Below the pieces are notes generated by a model. That model searched no databases, had not been told where the DNA came from, and saw nothing but the letters and a program-made list of their open reading frames with translations. A DNA stretch of 64,000 nucleotides from Neorhizobium sp. (GTDB lineage Bacteria > Pseudomonadota > Alphaproteobacteria > Rhizobiales > Rhizobiaceae). Shown here in pieces: positions 27,220 to 35,786 of this stretch; the first letter of the stretch is position 1; each line of letters starts with the position of its first letter. The stretch covers positions 124,001 to 188,000 of the forward strand of contig JAPWKC010000003.1 of the NCBI GenBank assembly GCA_028283725.1, written 5' to 3'. Both the position numbers and the translations under genes were made by a program.

Positions 27220-27627
27220 TCAGAGCGACAAAAACGTGGCTGCCGGTAGGGAAAAGCGTTCACCGAGCGCCTTTGCCTGACGAAGATTGATCTGTCGTTT
27301 CCCGCCCAAAATGGCGGAAACGACAGATTGCGCGCCGACTTCCGGCAGGTCGGACTGACCGAGACCATGTTCGTCCATCAGGTAGCGCAGGGAATCGGTT
27401 CCGGTCACGGCAGGCATGGGGCGATGCTTCTCGTCATAGGCCTCGACGAGATCTCCCATGTGCGATGCGAGAAGAGCCAGCGGATGATCCTCGTCCTCGC
27501 CGACTTCGGCGAGGATCTCATCGAGCTGTTCGACGAGCCGGTCATATTCCACTTCGTTTGTCGGCATGGCGAGAAGCGGGGCCACATGGGTCCAGTGTTC
27601 ACTCACCAGTTTCACGAGTGCGCTCAT
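27220..27627 (-). CDS. higA: HigA-type antitoxin (orphaned)
   Basis: A 135-residue COG5499 HigA antitoxin. The N-terminal half (MSALVKLVSEHWTHVAPLLA...EYDRLVEQLDEILAEVGEDE) is the toxin-facing region. The C-terminal half is an HTH (SLRYLMDEHGLGQSDLPEVG followed by AQSVVSAILGGKRQINLRQA). In intact modules the toxin gene lies directly upstream; here only the toxin's C-terminal remnant remains, its stop lying 3 bp before this ATG. The antitoxin itself looks complete and could still bind DNA. Confidence 0.88.
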   Translation of the reverse strand: MSALVKLVSEHWTHVAPLLAMPTNEVEYDRLVEQLDEILAEVGEDEDHPLALLASHMGDLVEAYDEKHRPMPAVTGTDSLRYLMDEHGLGQSDLPEVGAQSVVSAILGGKRQINLRQAKALGERFSLPAATFLSL

Positions 27628-27630
27628 CGT

Positions 27631-27783
27631 CTAGTCTTTCCACTTGCCCCTGTTATATTCCGCATGGTCCATGATCGCCTGAATATAGACTTTTCTGAAC
27701 CGGTAATGCACGACGGCGATCAGCCTCAGCTTGTTGCCGCCGATATCGAAAACGTGAAATTTCCCAACCTTTCTGGTCGCATA
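27631..27783 (-). pseudogene. HigB toxin remnant (C-terminal half)
   Basis: The frame ending at TAG 27631-27633 encodes VGKFHVFDIGGNKLRLIAVV, then HYRFRKVYIQAIMDHAEYNR, then GKWKD, the C-terminal half of a HigB-type mRNA interferase. No ATG, GTG or TTG lies in this frame upstream of the conserved region, and the N-terminal half is absent. The homology stops close to the palindrome at 27777-27799, next to the 3' end of the LysR gene. The toxin is therefore almost certainly dead. Confidence 0.78.
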
Positions 27784-27799
27784 GCAAATTGCTATGCGA
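27777..27799. repeat. perfect 23-bp palindrome at the higB breakpoint
   Basis: TCGCATAGCA (27777-27786), AAT, TGCTATGCGA (27790-27799). It lies 6 bp from the LysR stop codon and marks where HigB homology ends. It could act as a terminator for the LysR gene, an operator kept from the toxin-antitoxin module, or a deletion scar. Confidence 0.7.
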
Positions 27800-27804
27800 C
27801 GCCA

Positions 27805-28734
27805 TCACCCCCGCCCCAGAAACGCATCCTTCTCCTTCTCCACGGCCGCGAAAATATAGTCGGCGACGGCGCGGAACCTTGGCACATGCGCCGTGTCCCG
27901 ATGGCGGATCAGCCAGTAGTGGCGGGTGAGCTGGACGTCACCGCCCAGAACCAGCTCAAGATCGCTCTGCCGGTCGGCGATGAAATGGGGGAGGATGCAG
28001 AGGCCCTGGCCTTTCTTGGTCGCCGTCAATTGCGCAAAAATGCTCGAACTCTGGAAGCGCGGCTTGATGCCGGGATGCACGTCGCCGAGATAATCCAGGC
28101 CCGGTGCGAAAATCATGTCCTCGATATAGCCGATGAACGGGTGATCGAGGAGATCCTCGCGCTTCCTCAACGGTCTCGCGGAGGAAAGGTAATCTTTCGA
28201 ACCGTAGATGCTGAGCCTGTAATCGGTGATCTTCTCGATCCGGTAGGGGCCGGCCTTGGGCGGGTCGAGCGATACGGCGATATCGGCCTCCTTGCGCGAC
28301 AGCGACATGATCTGCTGGATCGTCACCAGTTCGAGCGACAGGTTCGGATGGCGCTCGGCAAAATCGCCGATCTGGTGGGCGAAGAAGAAATTGGCAAAGC
28401 CTTCCGGCGCGCTCAGGCGTATGACGCCGCGATGGGCCGTGGCGCCCTCGCTGACATCGGCCTGCAACCGGTCGGTCTCCTGCTCGATCCGCTCGGCCGT
28501 CTCGATGAAGCGCTGGCCCATCGCCGTCAGCACGTAGCCGCGCGGATTGCGTTCGAAGAGCTTGACCTTCAAGGCAAATTCCAGCCGGTCGATGCGGCGC
28601 GACACCGTGGCGTGGCTGGTGCGCAGGTGCCTTGCGGCCGTCGACAATTGCCCGGTGCGGGCGACCGCCAGAAAGTATTGCAGATCATCCCAGGTGAAAT
28701 TCGGGTGCCCCGGATGAGGCGTCGTTCCCGTCAT
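27805..28734 (-). CDS. LysR-family transcriptional regulator
   Basis: A 309-residue LTTR. The winged HTH at about residues 10-70 (FTWDDLQYFLAVARTGQLST, AARHLRTSHATVSRRIDRLE) is followed by a complete effector domain. ATG 28734 is chosen for its strong GGAGGAGAGGAG ribosome site. It is divergent from the LivK-type binding protein gene at 29093 with a 358-bp intergenic region holding an inverted repeat, so it is the likely regulator of that transport and catabolic operon. Confidence 0.9.
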   Translation of the reverse strand: MTGTTPHPGHPNFTWDDLQYFLAVARTGQLSTAARHLRTSHATVSRRIDRLEFALKVKLFERNPRGYVLTAMGQRFIETAERIEQETDRLQADVSEGATAHRGVIRLSAPEGFANFFFAHQIGDFAERHPNLSLELVTIQQIMSLSRKEADIAVSLDPPKAGPYRIEKITDYRLSIYGSKDYLSSARPLRKREDLLDHPFIGYIEDMIFAPGLDYLGDVHPGIKPRFQSSSIFAQLTATKKGQGLCILPHFIADRQSDLELVLGGDVQLTRHYWLIRHRDTAHVPRFRAVADYIFAAVEKEKDAFLGRG

Positions 28735-28755
28735 CGCTCCTCTCCTCCGTCCCTT

Positions 28756-28803
28756 GGTCAATCCATTGGCCAATCGGTGGGCCAATCGGTTGGTCAGTCA
28801 GTG
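28756..28803. repeat. four tandem 12-bp degenerate repeats
   Basis: Units GGTCAATCCATT, GGCCAATCGGTG, GGCCAATCGGTT and GGTCAGTCAGTG lie in tandem at 28756-28803, immediately upstream of the LysR ribosome site. Weaker copies continue to about 28830. Confidence 0.7.
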
Positions 28804-28883
28804 CGTCCGTGCGCTGACCAGTCCGCTGTCCACGTCCCCGCCGAACCGCCGGCCCGGTCCTCCAGTCTCCCCGCCAGAGGGTG

Positions 28884-28909
28884 GCATCTGTTCAAAAATG
28901 CACAGATGC
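28884..28909. promoter_or_regulatory. inverted repeat, candidate LysR binding site
   Basis: GCATCTGT (28884-28891) and ACAGATGC (28902-28909), perfect 8-bp arms with a 10-bp spacer, lie in the LysR/binding-protein divergent region. The dimensions match the site at 60803-60828 downstream of another LysR gene. Confidence 0.55.
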
Positions 28910-29092
28910 TGTCCGCAATTAACTAGGCGGCGGCGCTTGCGTCAACGGGTGTTTTCCTCAACCATACAGCCACGGCGTGTCGCTTTGAGGAGGGCGACCC
29001 GCCATTTTTGAACAGAGTGACAGGACTTTTACGGAGGCGGCTTTCGTCTCCAATCCATTTTCCGCTTTGCACATTCTCTGGGAGGAGAACTC

Positions 29093-30322
29093 ATGCGCAA
29101 GACCATTCTGGCGTCGCTGGCGTTTTCGCTGGCGGCCGCGACGGCTTTGGTGCCGAGCATTTCCGCCGCGCAGACCGCTGACAAACTTTCCGACGGCAAG
29201 GTCAAGATCGGCATCTTGAACGACCAGTCCGGCGTCTATGCGGATTTCGGCGGCAAATCGTCGGTCGAGGCGGCCAAGATGGCGATCGAGGATTTTGGCG
29301 GCAAGGTGCTCGGCGCACCGATCGAGATCGTCGATGCCGATCACCAGAACAAGCCCGACATCGCCTCCAATATCGCCCGCCAGTGGTATGACACGCAGCA
29401 GGTGGATGCGATCATGGATCTCACCACGTCCTCGGTCGGTCTCGCCGTGCAGGCCTTGTCGAAGGACAAGAAGAAGATCACCATCAATACCGGTGCCGCC
29501 ACGACCGATCTCACCGGCAAGGCCTGCACCCCCTATGGTTTCCACTGGGCCTATGACACGCATGCGCTTGCCGTCGGCACCGGCGGCGCGATGGTCAAGC
29601 AGGGCGGCGACAGCTGGTTCTTCCTGACGGCAGACTATGCCTTCGGTTATTCGCTGGAGCAGCAGACCGGCGATTACGTCAAAGCCAATGGCGGCAAGGT
29701 GCTCGGCTCCGTGCGCCATCCTTTGTCGACGCAGGATTTCTCGTCCTTCCTGCTTCAGGCGCAATCTTCCGGCGCCAAGGTGATCGGGCTTGCCAATGCC
29801 GGCCTCGACACGGCAAACGCCATCAAGCAGGCCGCCGAATTCGGCATTACCCAGGGCGGCCAGCATCTGGCGGCGCTGCTCTTCACGCTTGCCGAAGTGA
29901 ATGGTCTCGGCCTTGAAGCGGCGCAGGGGCTGACGCTCACCGAGGGCTATTACTGGAACCTCGACGACAAGAGCCGCGAGTTTGCCAAGAAATTCTTCGC
30001 CCGCACCAAGAAAATGCCAAACATGATCCATGCCGGCACCTATTCGGCGGTGACGCAATATCTGAAGGCGGTGCAGAAGGCCGGCACCGACGAGCCGGAT
30101 GCGGTGGCGAAAGAACTGCATTCCATGCCGGTCGACGACTTTTTCGCCCGCGGCGGGACCGTCGGGCCGAACGGCCGGATGATCCACGACATGTATCTTC
30201 TGCAGGTGAAGAAGCCCTCGGAAAGCAAGGAACCGTGGGACTATTATAACGTGCTTGCCACCATTCCCGGCAAGGAGGCCTATATCGATCCGGCCAAGAG
30301 CGGCTGCGATCTGGTGAAGTGA
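29093..30322 (+). CDS. ABC transporter substrate-binding protein, LivK/branched-chain type
   Basis: A 409-residue periplasmic binding protein of the Peripla_BP_6 class, which binds branched-chain amino acids, amides, urea or aromatic acids. Signal peptide MRKTILASLAFSLAAATALV is cleaved near ISAAQ (about residue 26). The mature protein starts VKIGILNDQSGVYADFGGKS, typical of the family. CTGGGAGGAG precedes the ATG. It heads an operon with two ATPases and two permeases. Neighbouring valine-type catabolic genes suggest a branched-chain acid or derivative as ligand, but this is inference. Confidence 0.9.
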   Translation: MRKTILASLAFSLAAATALVPSISAAQTADKLSDGKVKIGILNDQSGVYADFGGKSSVEAAKMAIEDFGGKVLGAPIEIVDADHQNKPDIASNIARQWYDTQQVDAIMDLTTSSVGLAVQALSKDKKKITINTGAATTDLTGKACTPYGFHWAYDTHALAVGTGGAMVKQGGDSWFFLTADYAFGYSLEQQTGDYVKANGGKVLGSVRHPLSTQDFSSFLLQAQSSGAKVIGLANAGLDTANAIKQAAEFGITQGGQHLAALLFTLAEVNGLGLEAAQGLTLTEGYYWNLDDKSREFAKKFFARTKKMPNMIHAGTYSAVTQYLKAVQKAGTDEPDAVAKELHSMPVDDFFARGGTVGPNGRMIHDMYLLQVKKPSESKEPWDYYNVLATIPGKEAYIDPAKSGCDLVK

Positions 30323-30327
30323 CGCCG

Positions 30328-31110
30328 ATGGCTGTCGCTCAGCAAAACCTCGTCGAAGAGCCGCGGGTGGTGTTGTCCGCCCGCGGCCTGACGAAACATT
30401 TCGGCGCCTTTGCCGCGGTCAAAAACGTCGATCTCGACGTGCATCACGCCCGCGTCCATGCGCTGATCGGACCGAATGGCGCGGGCAAGACGACCGTGTT
30501 CAATCTCCTGACCAAATTCCACCAGCCGACGGCGGGCGAAATCACCCTGCTCGGCAACGATATCACCAAAACCGCGCCGGACCGGGTGGCGCGGATGGGG
30601 CTGGTGCGGTCGTTCCAGATCTCGGCGGTGTTTCCCTATCTCTCGGTCATCGACAATGTACGGGTGGCGCTGCAACGGCCGAACCGCTTGTCGACGCAGT
30701 TCTGGCTGCCGATGTCGTCGCTCGACCGGTTGAACGCGCGGGCCGACGAACTGATCTCGTCGGTCGGTTTGACGCGCGAACGCAATGCGCTCGCCGCCGA
30801 TCTTTCCTATGGCCGCAAGCGCGTGCTGGAGATCGCAACGACGCTGGCGCTCGATCCGAAGGTTCTGCTTCTCGATGAGCCGATGGCCGGCATGGGGCAG
30901 GAGGATATCGGCACCGTGTCGTCGATCATCCGCGAGGTGGCAAAGACCCGCGCGGTGTTGATGGTCGAGCATAATCTGAAGGTTGTCGCCGATATCTGCC
31001 ATCACGTCACGGTGCTTCAGCGGGGCGAGATCCTGGCCGAGGGCGACTATCAGACCGTGTCGCAGGACGAGCGGGTGCGGCTCGCCTATATGGGGTCGGA
31101 GGAGGCGTGA
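30328..31110 (+). CDS. ABC transporter ATP-binding protein, LivG type
   Basis: A 260-residue ATPase with Walker A GPNGAGKTT near residue 50, a long helical insertion typical of LivG (FQISAVFPYLSVIDNVRVAL), signature LSYGRKRVLEIA, Walker B VLLLDEPMAGMG and switch VEHNLKVV. The signature has Tyr-Gly-Arg-Lys rather than GGQ, which is common in LivG. It starts 5 bp after the binding-protein stop (ATG 30328 rather than an in-frame GTG at 30319 that overlaps the upstream gene) and overlaps the next gene by one base. Confidence 0.92.
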   Translation: MAVAQQNLVEEPRVVLSARGLTKHFGAFAAVKNVDLDVHHARVHALIGPNGAGKTTVFNLLTKFHQPTAGEITLLGNDITKTAPDRVARMGLVRSFQISAVFPYLSVIDNVRVALQRPNRLSTQFWLPMSSLDRLNARADELISSVGLTRERNALAADLSYGRKRVLEIATTLALDPKVLLLDEPMAGMGQEDIGTVSSIIREVAKTRAVLMVEHNLKVVADICHHVTVLQRGEILAEGDYQTVSQDERVRLAYMGSEEA

Positions 31111-31814
31111 TGGGTGAGGCTCTGCTTTCGGTTTCCAAGCTCAATGCCTGGTATGGCGAAAGCCATGTCCTGCACGGCGTCGACATGACGATCGGCGAGG
31201 GCGAGATGATCACCATCCTCGGCCGCAACGGCGTCGGCAAGACGACGACGCTCAGAACCATCGTCGGCATCATCCGCGAGCGACGGGGCGAGATCCGCTT
31301 CGGCGGTCGCGACATGCTCTCGGTGCCGCTGCATCGCACGGCGCATCAGGGGATCGGCTTCGTGCCGGAGGAGCGCGGTATTTTTTCGACGCTCTCGGTG
31401 GAGGAAAACCTGATGCTGCCGCCGGTCGTCTCCAAGGGCGGCATGCCGCTCGACGAGATTTTCGAGCTTTTTCCCAATCTCTACGAGCGTCGCGCCAGCC
31501 CCGGCACGAAGCTCTCGGGCGGCGAACAGCAAATGCTCGCCATCGCCCGCATCCTGCGCACCGGCATTCGGCTCCTCATCCTCGACGAGCCGACGGAGGG
31601 ACTGGCGCCGGTCATCGTGCAGCGGATCGGCGAGGTTCTGAAAAAGCTGAAGGAGCGGGGAATGACGATCCTGCTCGTCGAGCAGAATTTTCGCTTCGCC
31701 AGCCGCATCGCCGACCGCTTCTACCTGATGGATCACGGCCAGATGGTCGCCGACTTCCCGGTCCGCGAACTGCCGGAGCGGATGGGCATGCTCAACAAGG
31801 TTCTGGGGGTATGA
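31110..31814 (+). CDS. ABC transporter ATP-binding protein, LivF type
   Basis: Partner ATPase of 234 residues: LNAWYGESHVLHGVDMTIGE, Walker A GRNGVGKTT, signature LSGGEQQMLAIAR, Walker B LLILDEPTEGLAP and VEQNFRFA. It overlaps the LivG-type stop (TGATG). A 334-bp gap with repeats follows before the permease genes. Confidence 0.92.
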   Translation: MGEALLSVSKLNAWYGESHVLHGVDMTIGEGEMITILGRNGVGKTTTLRTIVGIIRERRGEIRFGGRDMLSVPLHRTAHQGIGFVPEERGIFSTLSVEENLMLPPVVSKGGMPLDEIFELFPNLYERRASPGTKLSGGEQQMLAIARILRTGIRLLILDEPTEGLAPVIVQRIGEVLKKLKERGMTILLVEQNFRFASRIADRFYLMDHGQMVADFPVRELPERMGMLNKVLGV

Positions 31815-32148
31815 GGATGGCGGAGATTTTTGAACGGAAGACCGCCGGTGGTCCGGCCAGCCATATCGAGCCCCCTTATCTGGGACGGTCGTTTTCCGGC
31901 CTGTCGGGCGTCTCTCCCTCATGCGGGGAGACTATGAGCCGCGCCCGTCTGCCGCAGTGGAGCCTCGCCGGGGCAGACTCGTCAAGCCCTTCCCCGGATC
32001 GGGAGAGCGCGGGTCGGACGCATTTGGCCGGATGGCGTTTGGTCGGATGGCGCTTGGCTGAATGGCATCTGGCGGGGGAGAGTGTGGGAAGGGCGTCGTC
32101 TCGCGCGGATCGCACGGTGAGCGCCGGCACGACCGGGAGGAGCCGCTG
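31815..32148. repeat. 334-bp spacer with hairpin and 15-bp tandem repeats
   Basis: The gap between LivF-type and LivH-type genes holds no supported gene. At about 31909-31931 GTCTCTCC...GGGGAGAC makes an imperfect hairpin of the CTCCCC family. At 32023-32067 three 15-bp units are in tandem: TTTGGCCGGATGGCG, TTTGGTCGGATGGCG and CTTGGCTGAATGGCA. Confidence 0.65.
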
Positions 32149-33036
32149 ATGATGACGATCTTCGGCATTCCGCTTCAGGCGTTTCTGGGCCAGTTGCTGA
32201 TCGGCCTGATCAATGGTTCCTTCTATGCGCTGTTGAGCCTCGGGCTTGCCGTCATCTTCGGCCTGCTTCGGGTCATCAACTTCGCCCATGGCGCGCAGTA
32301 TATGCTCGGCGCCTTCGTGGCGCTGCTTCTCCTGCAGAATTTCGGCATCAACTACTGGTTCGCGCTGATCCTCGTTCCTTTGATTGTCGGGATTTTCGGG
32401 GTGATCATCGAGCGGCTGATGCTGTCGCGGCTCTATTCGCTCGATCCGCTCTATGGCCTGCTCTTCACCTTCGGGCTGGCGCTGACGATCGAGGGGACAT
32501 TCCGCTATCTCTACGGCGCCTCCGGCCAGCCCTATGCGCCGCCGCCGCAACTGACCGGCGCCACCAATCTCGGCTTCATGTTCCTGCCCATCTATCGAGG
32601 GTGGGTCGTGGTGCTGTCGCTCGTCGCCTGTATCGGCACATGGCTTCTGATCGAGAAGACTAAGCTCGGGGCCTATCTTCGGGCCGCAACCGAGAACGCC
32701 ACGCTGGTTCAGGCTTTTGGCGTGAATGTGCCGGTGCTTCTGACGCTGACCTATGGGCTCGGGGCGGCACTTGCGGCCTTTGCCGGGGTGCTGGCGGCGC
32801 CCGTCTATCAGGTGTCGCCGCTGATGGGGTCGAATATCATCATCGTCGTGTTTGCGGTGGTCGTCGTCGGCGGCATGGGCTCCATCATGGGGGCGATCGT
32901 CACCGGCTACATGCTCGGCATCGCCGAGGGGCTGACCAAGGTGTTTTATCCCGAAGCGTCCAATATCGTCATCTTCGTCATCATGGCGATCGTGCTTCTG
33001 GTGCGCCCGGCAGGCCTGTTCGGGAAGGATGCGTGA
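32149..33036 (+). CDS. ABC transporter permease, LivH type
   Basis: A 295-residue membrane protein with about eight hydrophobic segments. The LivH signature (NGSFYALLSLGLAVIFGLLR followed by VINFAHGAQYMLGAF) is intact, and the C-terminal GGMGSIMGAIVTGYMLGIAE is the conserved cytoplasmic/ATPase-facing region. GGGAGG (32135-32140) supports ATG 32149; the next codon is also ATG. It ends 1 bp before the following gene's start. Confidence 0.92.
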   Translation: MMTIFGIPLQAFLGQLLIGLINGSFYALLSLGLAVIFGLLRVINFAHGAQYMLGAFVALLLLQNFGINYWFALILVPLIVGIFGVIIERLMLSRLYSLDPLYGLLFTFGLALTIEGTFRYLYGASGQPYAPPPQLTGATNLGFMFLPIYRGWVVVLSLVACIGTWLLIEKTKLGAYLRAATENATLVQAFGVNVPVLLTLTYGLGAALAAFAGVLAAPVYQVSPLMGSNIIIVVFAVVVVGGMGSIMGAIVTGYMLGIAEGLTKVFYPEASNIVIFVIMAIVLLVRPAGLFGKDA

Positions 33037-33037
33037 G

Positions 33038-34072
33038 ATGAGCGAGGTCATTCCCGTGAACGACAAGCAAATGAGTGCCGAGCGCGATACTGCAACGACC
33101 CCCGTGCGGCCGGAACGATCGGCCGCCGCCAGCCGCACTTATGCGATCTTCCTCGCCATCGGTCTCGTCATCCTCATCGTCGCGCCGATGTTTCTCTATC
33201 CGATCTTCCTGATGAAGCTTCTATGCTTCGCGCTGTTTGCCTGTGCCTTCAATCTCCTCCTCGGCTATACGGGGCTTTTATCCTTCGGCCATGCGGCGTT
33301 TTTCGGCGGCGCTGCCTATTTCACCGCGCATGCGGTGAAGGAATGGGGTTTTCCGCCGGAACTCGGGCTTCTCGTCGGGGCGGCAGGGGCAGCCCTGCTC
33401 GGGCTGATCATGGGCTTTTTCGCGATCCGAAGGCAGGGCATCTATTTCGCGATGATCACGCTGGCGCTGTCGCAGATGTTCTTCTTCTTCTGCCTTCAGG
33501 CGCGCTTCACCCATGGCGAGGACGGCATACAGTCGGTGCCGCGCGGGCATCTGTTCGGCGTCATCGATCTCAACGACACGTCCTCCATGTATTATTTCGT
33601 GCTCGCCGTGTTTCTGATCGGGCTTGTCATCATCTGGCGCTTCATCAACTCGCCCTTCGGGATGATCCTGAAATCCATCCGCGAAAACGAGCAACGCGCC
33701 ATTTCGCTCGGCTATTCGGTGGCCCGCTACAAGCTCGGCGCCTTCGTCATGTCGGCGGCGCTGGCGGGGCTGGCGGGCGGGTTGAAGGCGCTGGTCTTCC
33801 AGTTCGCGACGCTGACCGACGTCGCCTGGCAGATGTCCGGCGAGGTGATCCTGATGTCGCTTCTGGGCGGTATCGGCACGCTGATCGGGCCGATCTTCGG
33901 GGCGGGTCTCGTGGTGGCCTTGCAGAACTATCTGGCGACGTCGGAATTTCCGGTGACGATCATCACCGGCATCGTCTTCATGGTCTGCGTGCTGGTCTTC
34001 CGTCGCGGCATTGTCGGCGAGTTCTATGCCTCGAAAATCGGGCGCAAACTCGGCTTCGAGCATCGGCGGTAA
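33038..34072 (+). CDS. ABC transporter permease, LivM type
   Basis: A 344-residue partner permease with a polar N-terminal extension of about 35 residues before the first membrane helix. The LivM core LLGYTGLLSFGHAAFFGGAA and the SIRENEQRAISLGYSVARYK loop are intact. ATG 33038 (MSEVIPVNDK) is chosen over ATG 33029 because the latter leaves no room for the GGAAGGA ribosome site. Last gene of the importer. Confidence 0.9.
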   Translation: MSEVIPVNDKQMSAERDTATTPVRPERSAAASRTYAIFLAIGLVILIVAPMFLYPIFLMKLLCFALFACAFNLLLGYTGLLSFGHAAFFGGAAYFTAHAVKEWGFPPELGLLVGAAGAALLGLIMGFFAIRRQGIYFAMITLALSQMFFFFCLQARFTHGEDGIQSVPRGHLFGVIDLNDTSSMYYFVLAVFLIGLVIIWRFINSPFGMILKSIRENEQRAISLGYSVARYKLGAFVMSAALAGLAGGLKALVFQFATLTDVAWQMSGEVILMSLLGGIGTLIGPIFGAGLVVALQNYLATSEFPVTIITGIVFMVCVLVFRRGIVGEFYASKIGRKLGFEHRR

Positions 34073-34101
34073 GCGCAACAAAACCCCACCCGCTGGCCAG
34101 C

Positions 34102-34125
34102 CATCTCCCCGTCGCGCGGGAGATG
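34102..34125. terminator. palindrome between the importer and GMC oxidoreductase genes
   Basis: CATCTCCC (34102-34109) and GGGAGATG (34118-34125), perfect 8-bp arms with an 8-bp GC loop. It belongs to the CTCCCC/GGGGAG palindrome family in this window. It may attenuate transcription into the catabolic genes. Confidence 0.5.
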
Positions 34126-34161
34126 GACGGGAGGCGGCTGGACTGAAAGCGACATAGATCC

Positions 34162-35757
34162 ATGACCACTTACGACTATATCATCGTCGGGGCAGGCAGC
34201 GCCGGATGCGTTCTTGCCAATCGTCTCTCGGCCGATCCGGCGAACCGGGTCCTGCTGCTCGAGGCCGGCGGAAACGACAATTATCACTGGGTGCATATCC
34301 CGGTCGGCTATCTCTACTGCATCAACAATCCGCGCACCGACTGGTGCTTTACGACGGAGAAGGAGGAGGGGCTGAACGGCCGGTCGCTCTCCTATCCGCG
34401 CGGCAAGCTGCTCGGCGGATGCTCGTCGATCAACGGCATGATCTATATGCGCGGCCAGGCGCGCGACTATGATCTGTGGCGGCAGATGGGCTGCACCGGC
34501 TGGGGCTGGGATGACGTGCTGCCGCTCTTTCGCAAATCGGAGGATCATTATCGCGGCGGCGACGACCAGCATGGCGAAGGCGGCGAGTGGCGGGTGGAGA
34601 AGGCCCGCGTACGGTGGGCGGTGCTCGATGCGTTCCAGTCGGCGGCAGAAGAGGCCGGCATCCGCAAAATCGACGATTTCAACCGCGGCGACAACGAGGG
34701 GTCGAGCTATTTCGACGTCAACCAGCGCTCCGGCATCCGCTGGAACACGGCCAAGGCGTTTTTGCGCCCGGCGATGAAACGGGCCAATCTCGCTGTGATG
34801 ACCAAAGCGCAGGTGAAGCGGCTGATCATCGAAAACGGCACGGTCTCGGGCGTCGAATTCGTGCGCGACGGGGTCATGGACAAGGCGTTCGCGCGGCGGG
34901 AGACCATTCTGTCGGCAGGCGCCATCGGCACGCCGCAGGTGCTGGAGCTTTCCGGCATCGGCCGCGGCGAGGTTTTGCAATCGGCCGGCATTCCGGTCGT
35001 GAAAGAGGTGCGCGGCGTGGGCGAAAACCTGCAGGATCATCTGCAATTGCGCATGGTCTACAAGGTAACGGGCGTGCCGACCTTGAACGAGAAGGCATCG
35101 AGCCTGATCGGCAAGGCGTCGATCGGGCTCGAATACGCGCTGAAACGCTCCGGCCCGATGTCGATGGCGCCGAGCCAGCTCGGCATTTTTACCCGTTCCG
35201 GCCCCAATAAAGAAACGGCGGATCTCGAATATCACGTCCAGCCGGTGTCGCTCGACAAGTTCGGCGATCCCGTCCATGCCTTCCCGGCAATGACGGCGAG
35301 CGTGTGCAATCTGCGGCCCGAAAGCCGGGGTTCCGTCCATGTGAAAGGCCCGGATTTTGCCGCTGCACCGGCGATCCGGCCGAATTATCTGTCGACGGCG
35401 GGGGATCGCGACGTGGCTGTGAGATCCATCCGGTTGACGCGCGAGATCGTCCGGCAGCCCGCCTTTTCCCGCTATCATCCGCAGGAATACAGACCGGGCT
35501 CCGCCTACGAGACGGATGCGGATCTGGAAGCGGCAGCCGGCGAGATCGGCACGACGATCTTTCACCCGGTGGGCACGGCGCGGATGGGCAGCGATCCCGA
35601 CAGCGTCGTCGATATCAGGTTGAAAATGCGGGGACTGCAAAAATTGCGCATCGCCGACGCCTCGATCATGCCCAATATAACCTCGGGCAACACCAATTCG
35701 CCGACGATCATGATTGCCGAAAAGGCAGCCGAGATGATCCTTTCGGATAACCGGTGA
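34162..35757 (+). CDS. GMC-family FAD oxidoreductase (choline dehydrogenase-like)
   Basis: A 531-residue flavoprotein alcohol dehydrogenase. The N-terminal Rossmann motif DYIIVGAGSAGCVLANRLS binds FAD. GMC signature 1 (YPRGKLLGGCSSINGMIYMR) and signature 2 (GAIGTPQVLELSGIG) are present. The C-terminal active-site His is in FHPVGTARMG, and the Asn is in ITSGNTNSPT. Length is normal. It overlaps a GTG of the next frame, and the following hydrolase starts 29 bp later. The substrate is unknown. Position between a LivKGFHM importer and 3-hydroxyisobutyrate genes suggests an alcohol or hydroxy-acid step of the same pathway. Confidence 0.92.
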   Translation: MTTYDYIIVGAGSAGCVLANRLSADPANRVLLLEAGGNDNYHWVHIPVGYLYCINNPRTDWCFTTEKEEGLNGRSLSYPRGKLLGGCSSINGMIYMRGQARDYDLWRQMGCTGWGWDDVLPLFRKSEDHYRGGDDQHGEGGEWRVEKARVRWAVLDAFQSAAEEAGIRKIDDFNRGDNEGSSYFDVNQRSGIRWNTAKAFLRPAMKRANLAVMTKAQVKRLIIENGTVSGVEFVRDGVMDKAFARRETILSAGAIGTPQVLELSGIGRGEVLQSAGIPVVKEVRGVGENLQDHLQLRMVYKVTGVPTLNEKASSLIGKASIGLEYALKRSGPMSMAPSQLGIFTRSGPNKETADLEYHVQPVSLDKFGDPVHAFPAMTASVCNLRPESRGSVHVKGPDFAAAPAIRPNYLSTAGDRDVAVRSIRLTREIVRQPAFSRYHPQEYRPGSAYETDADLEAAAGEIGTTIFHPVGTARMGSDPDSVVDIRLKMRGLQKLRIADASIMPNITSGNTNSPTIMIAEKAAEMILSDNR

Positions 35758-35786
35758 CGGCAAGGCGACAGAGCGGAGTGCGGGCA

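Noticed and set aside
28756-28803. 12-bp repeat array as a CRISPR
   Set aside because: Units are directly adjacent without spacers, degenerate and only four in number.
31811-32149. Open frame in the LivF-LivH spacer
   Set aside because: Mostly repeat-derived sequence with no ribosome site; the spacer is better explained by hairpin and tandem repeats.
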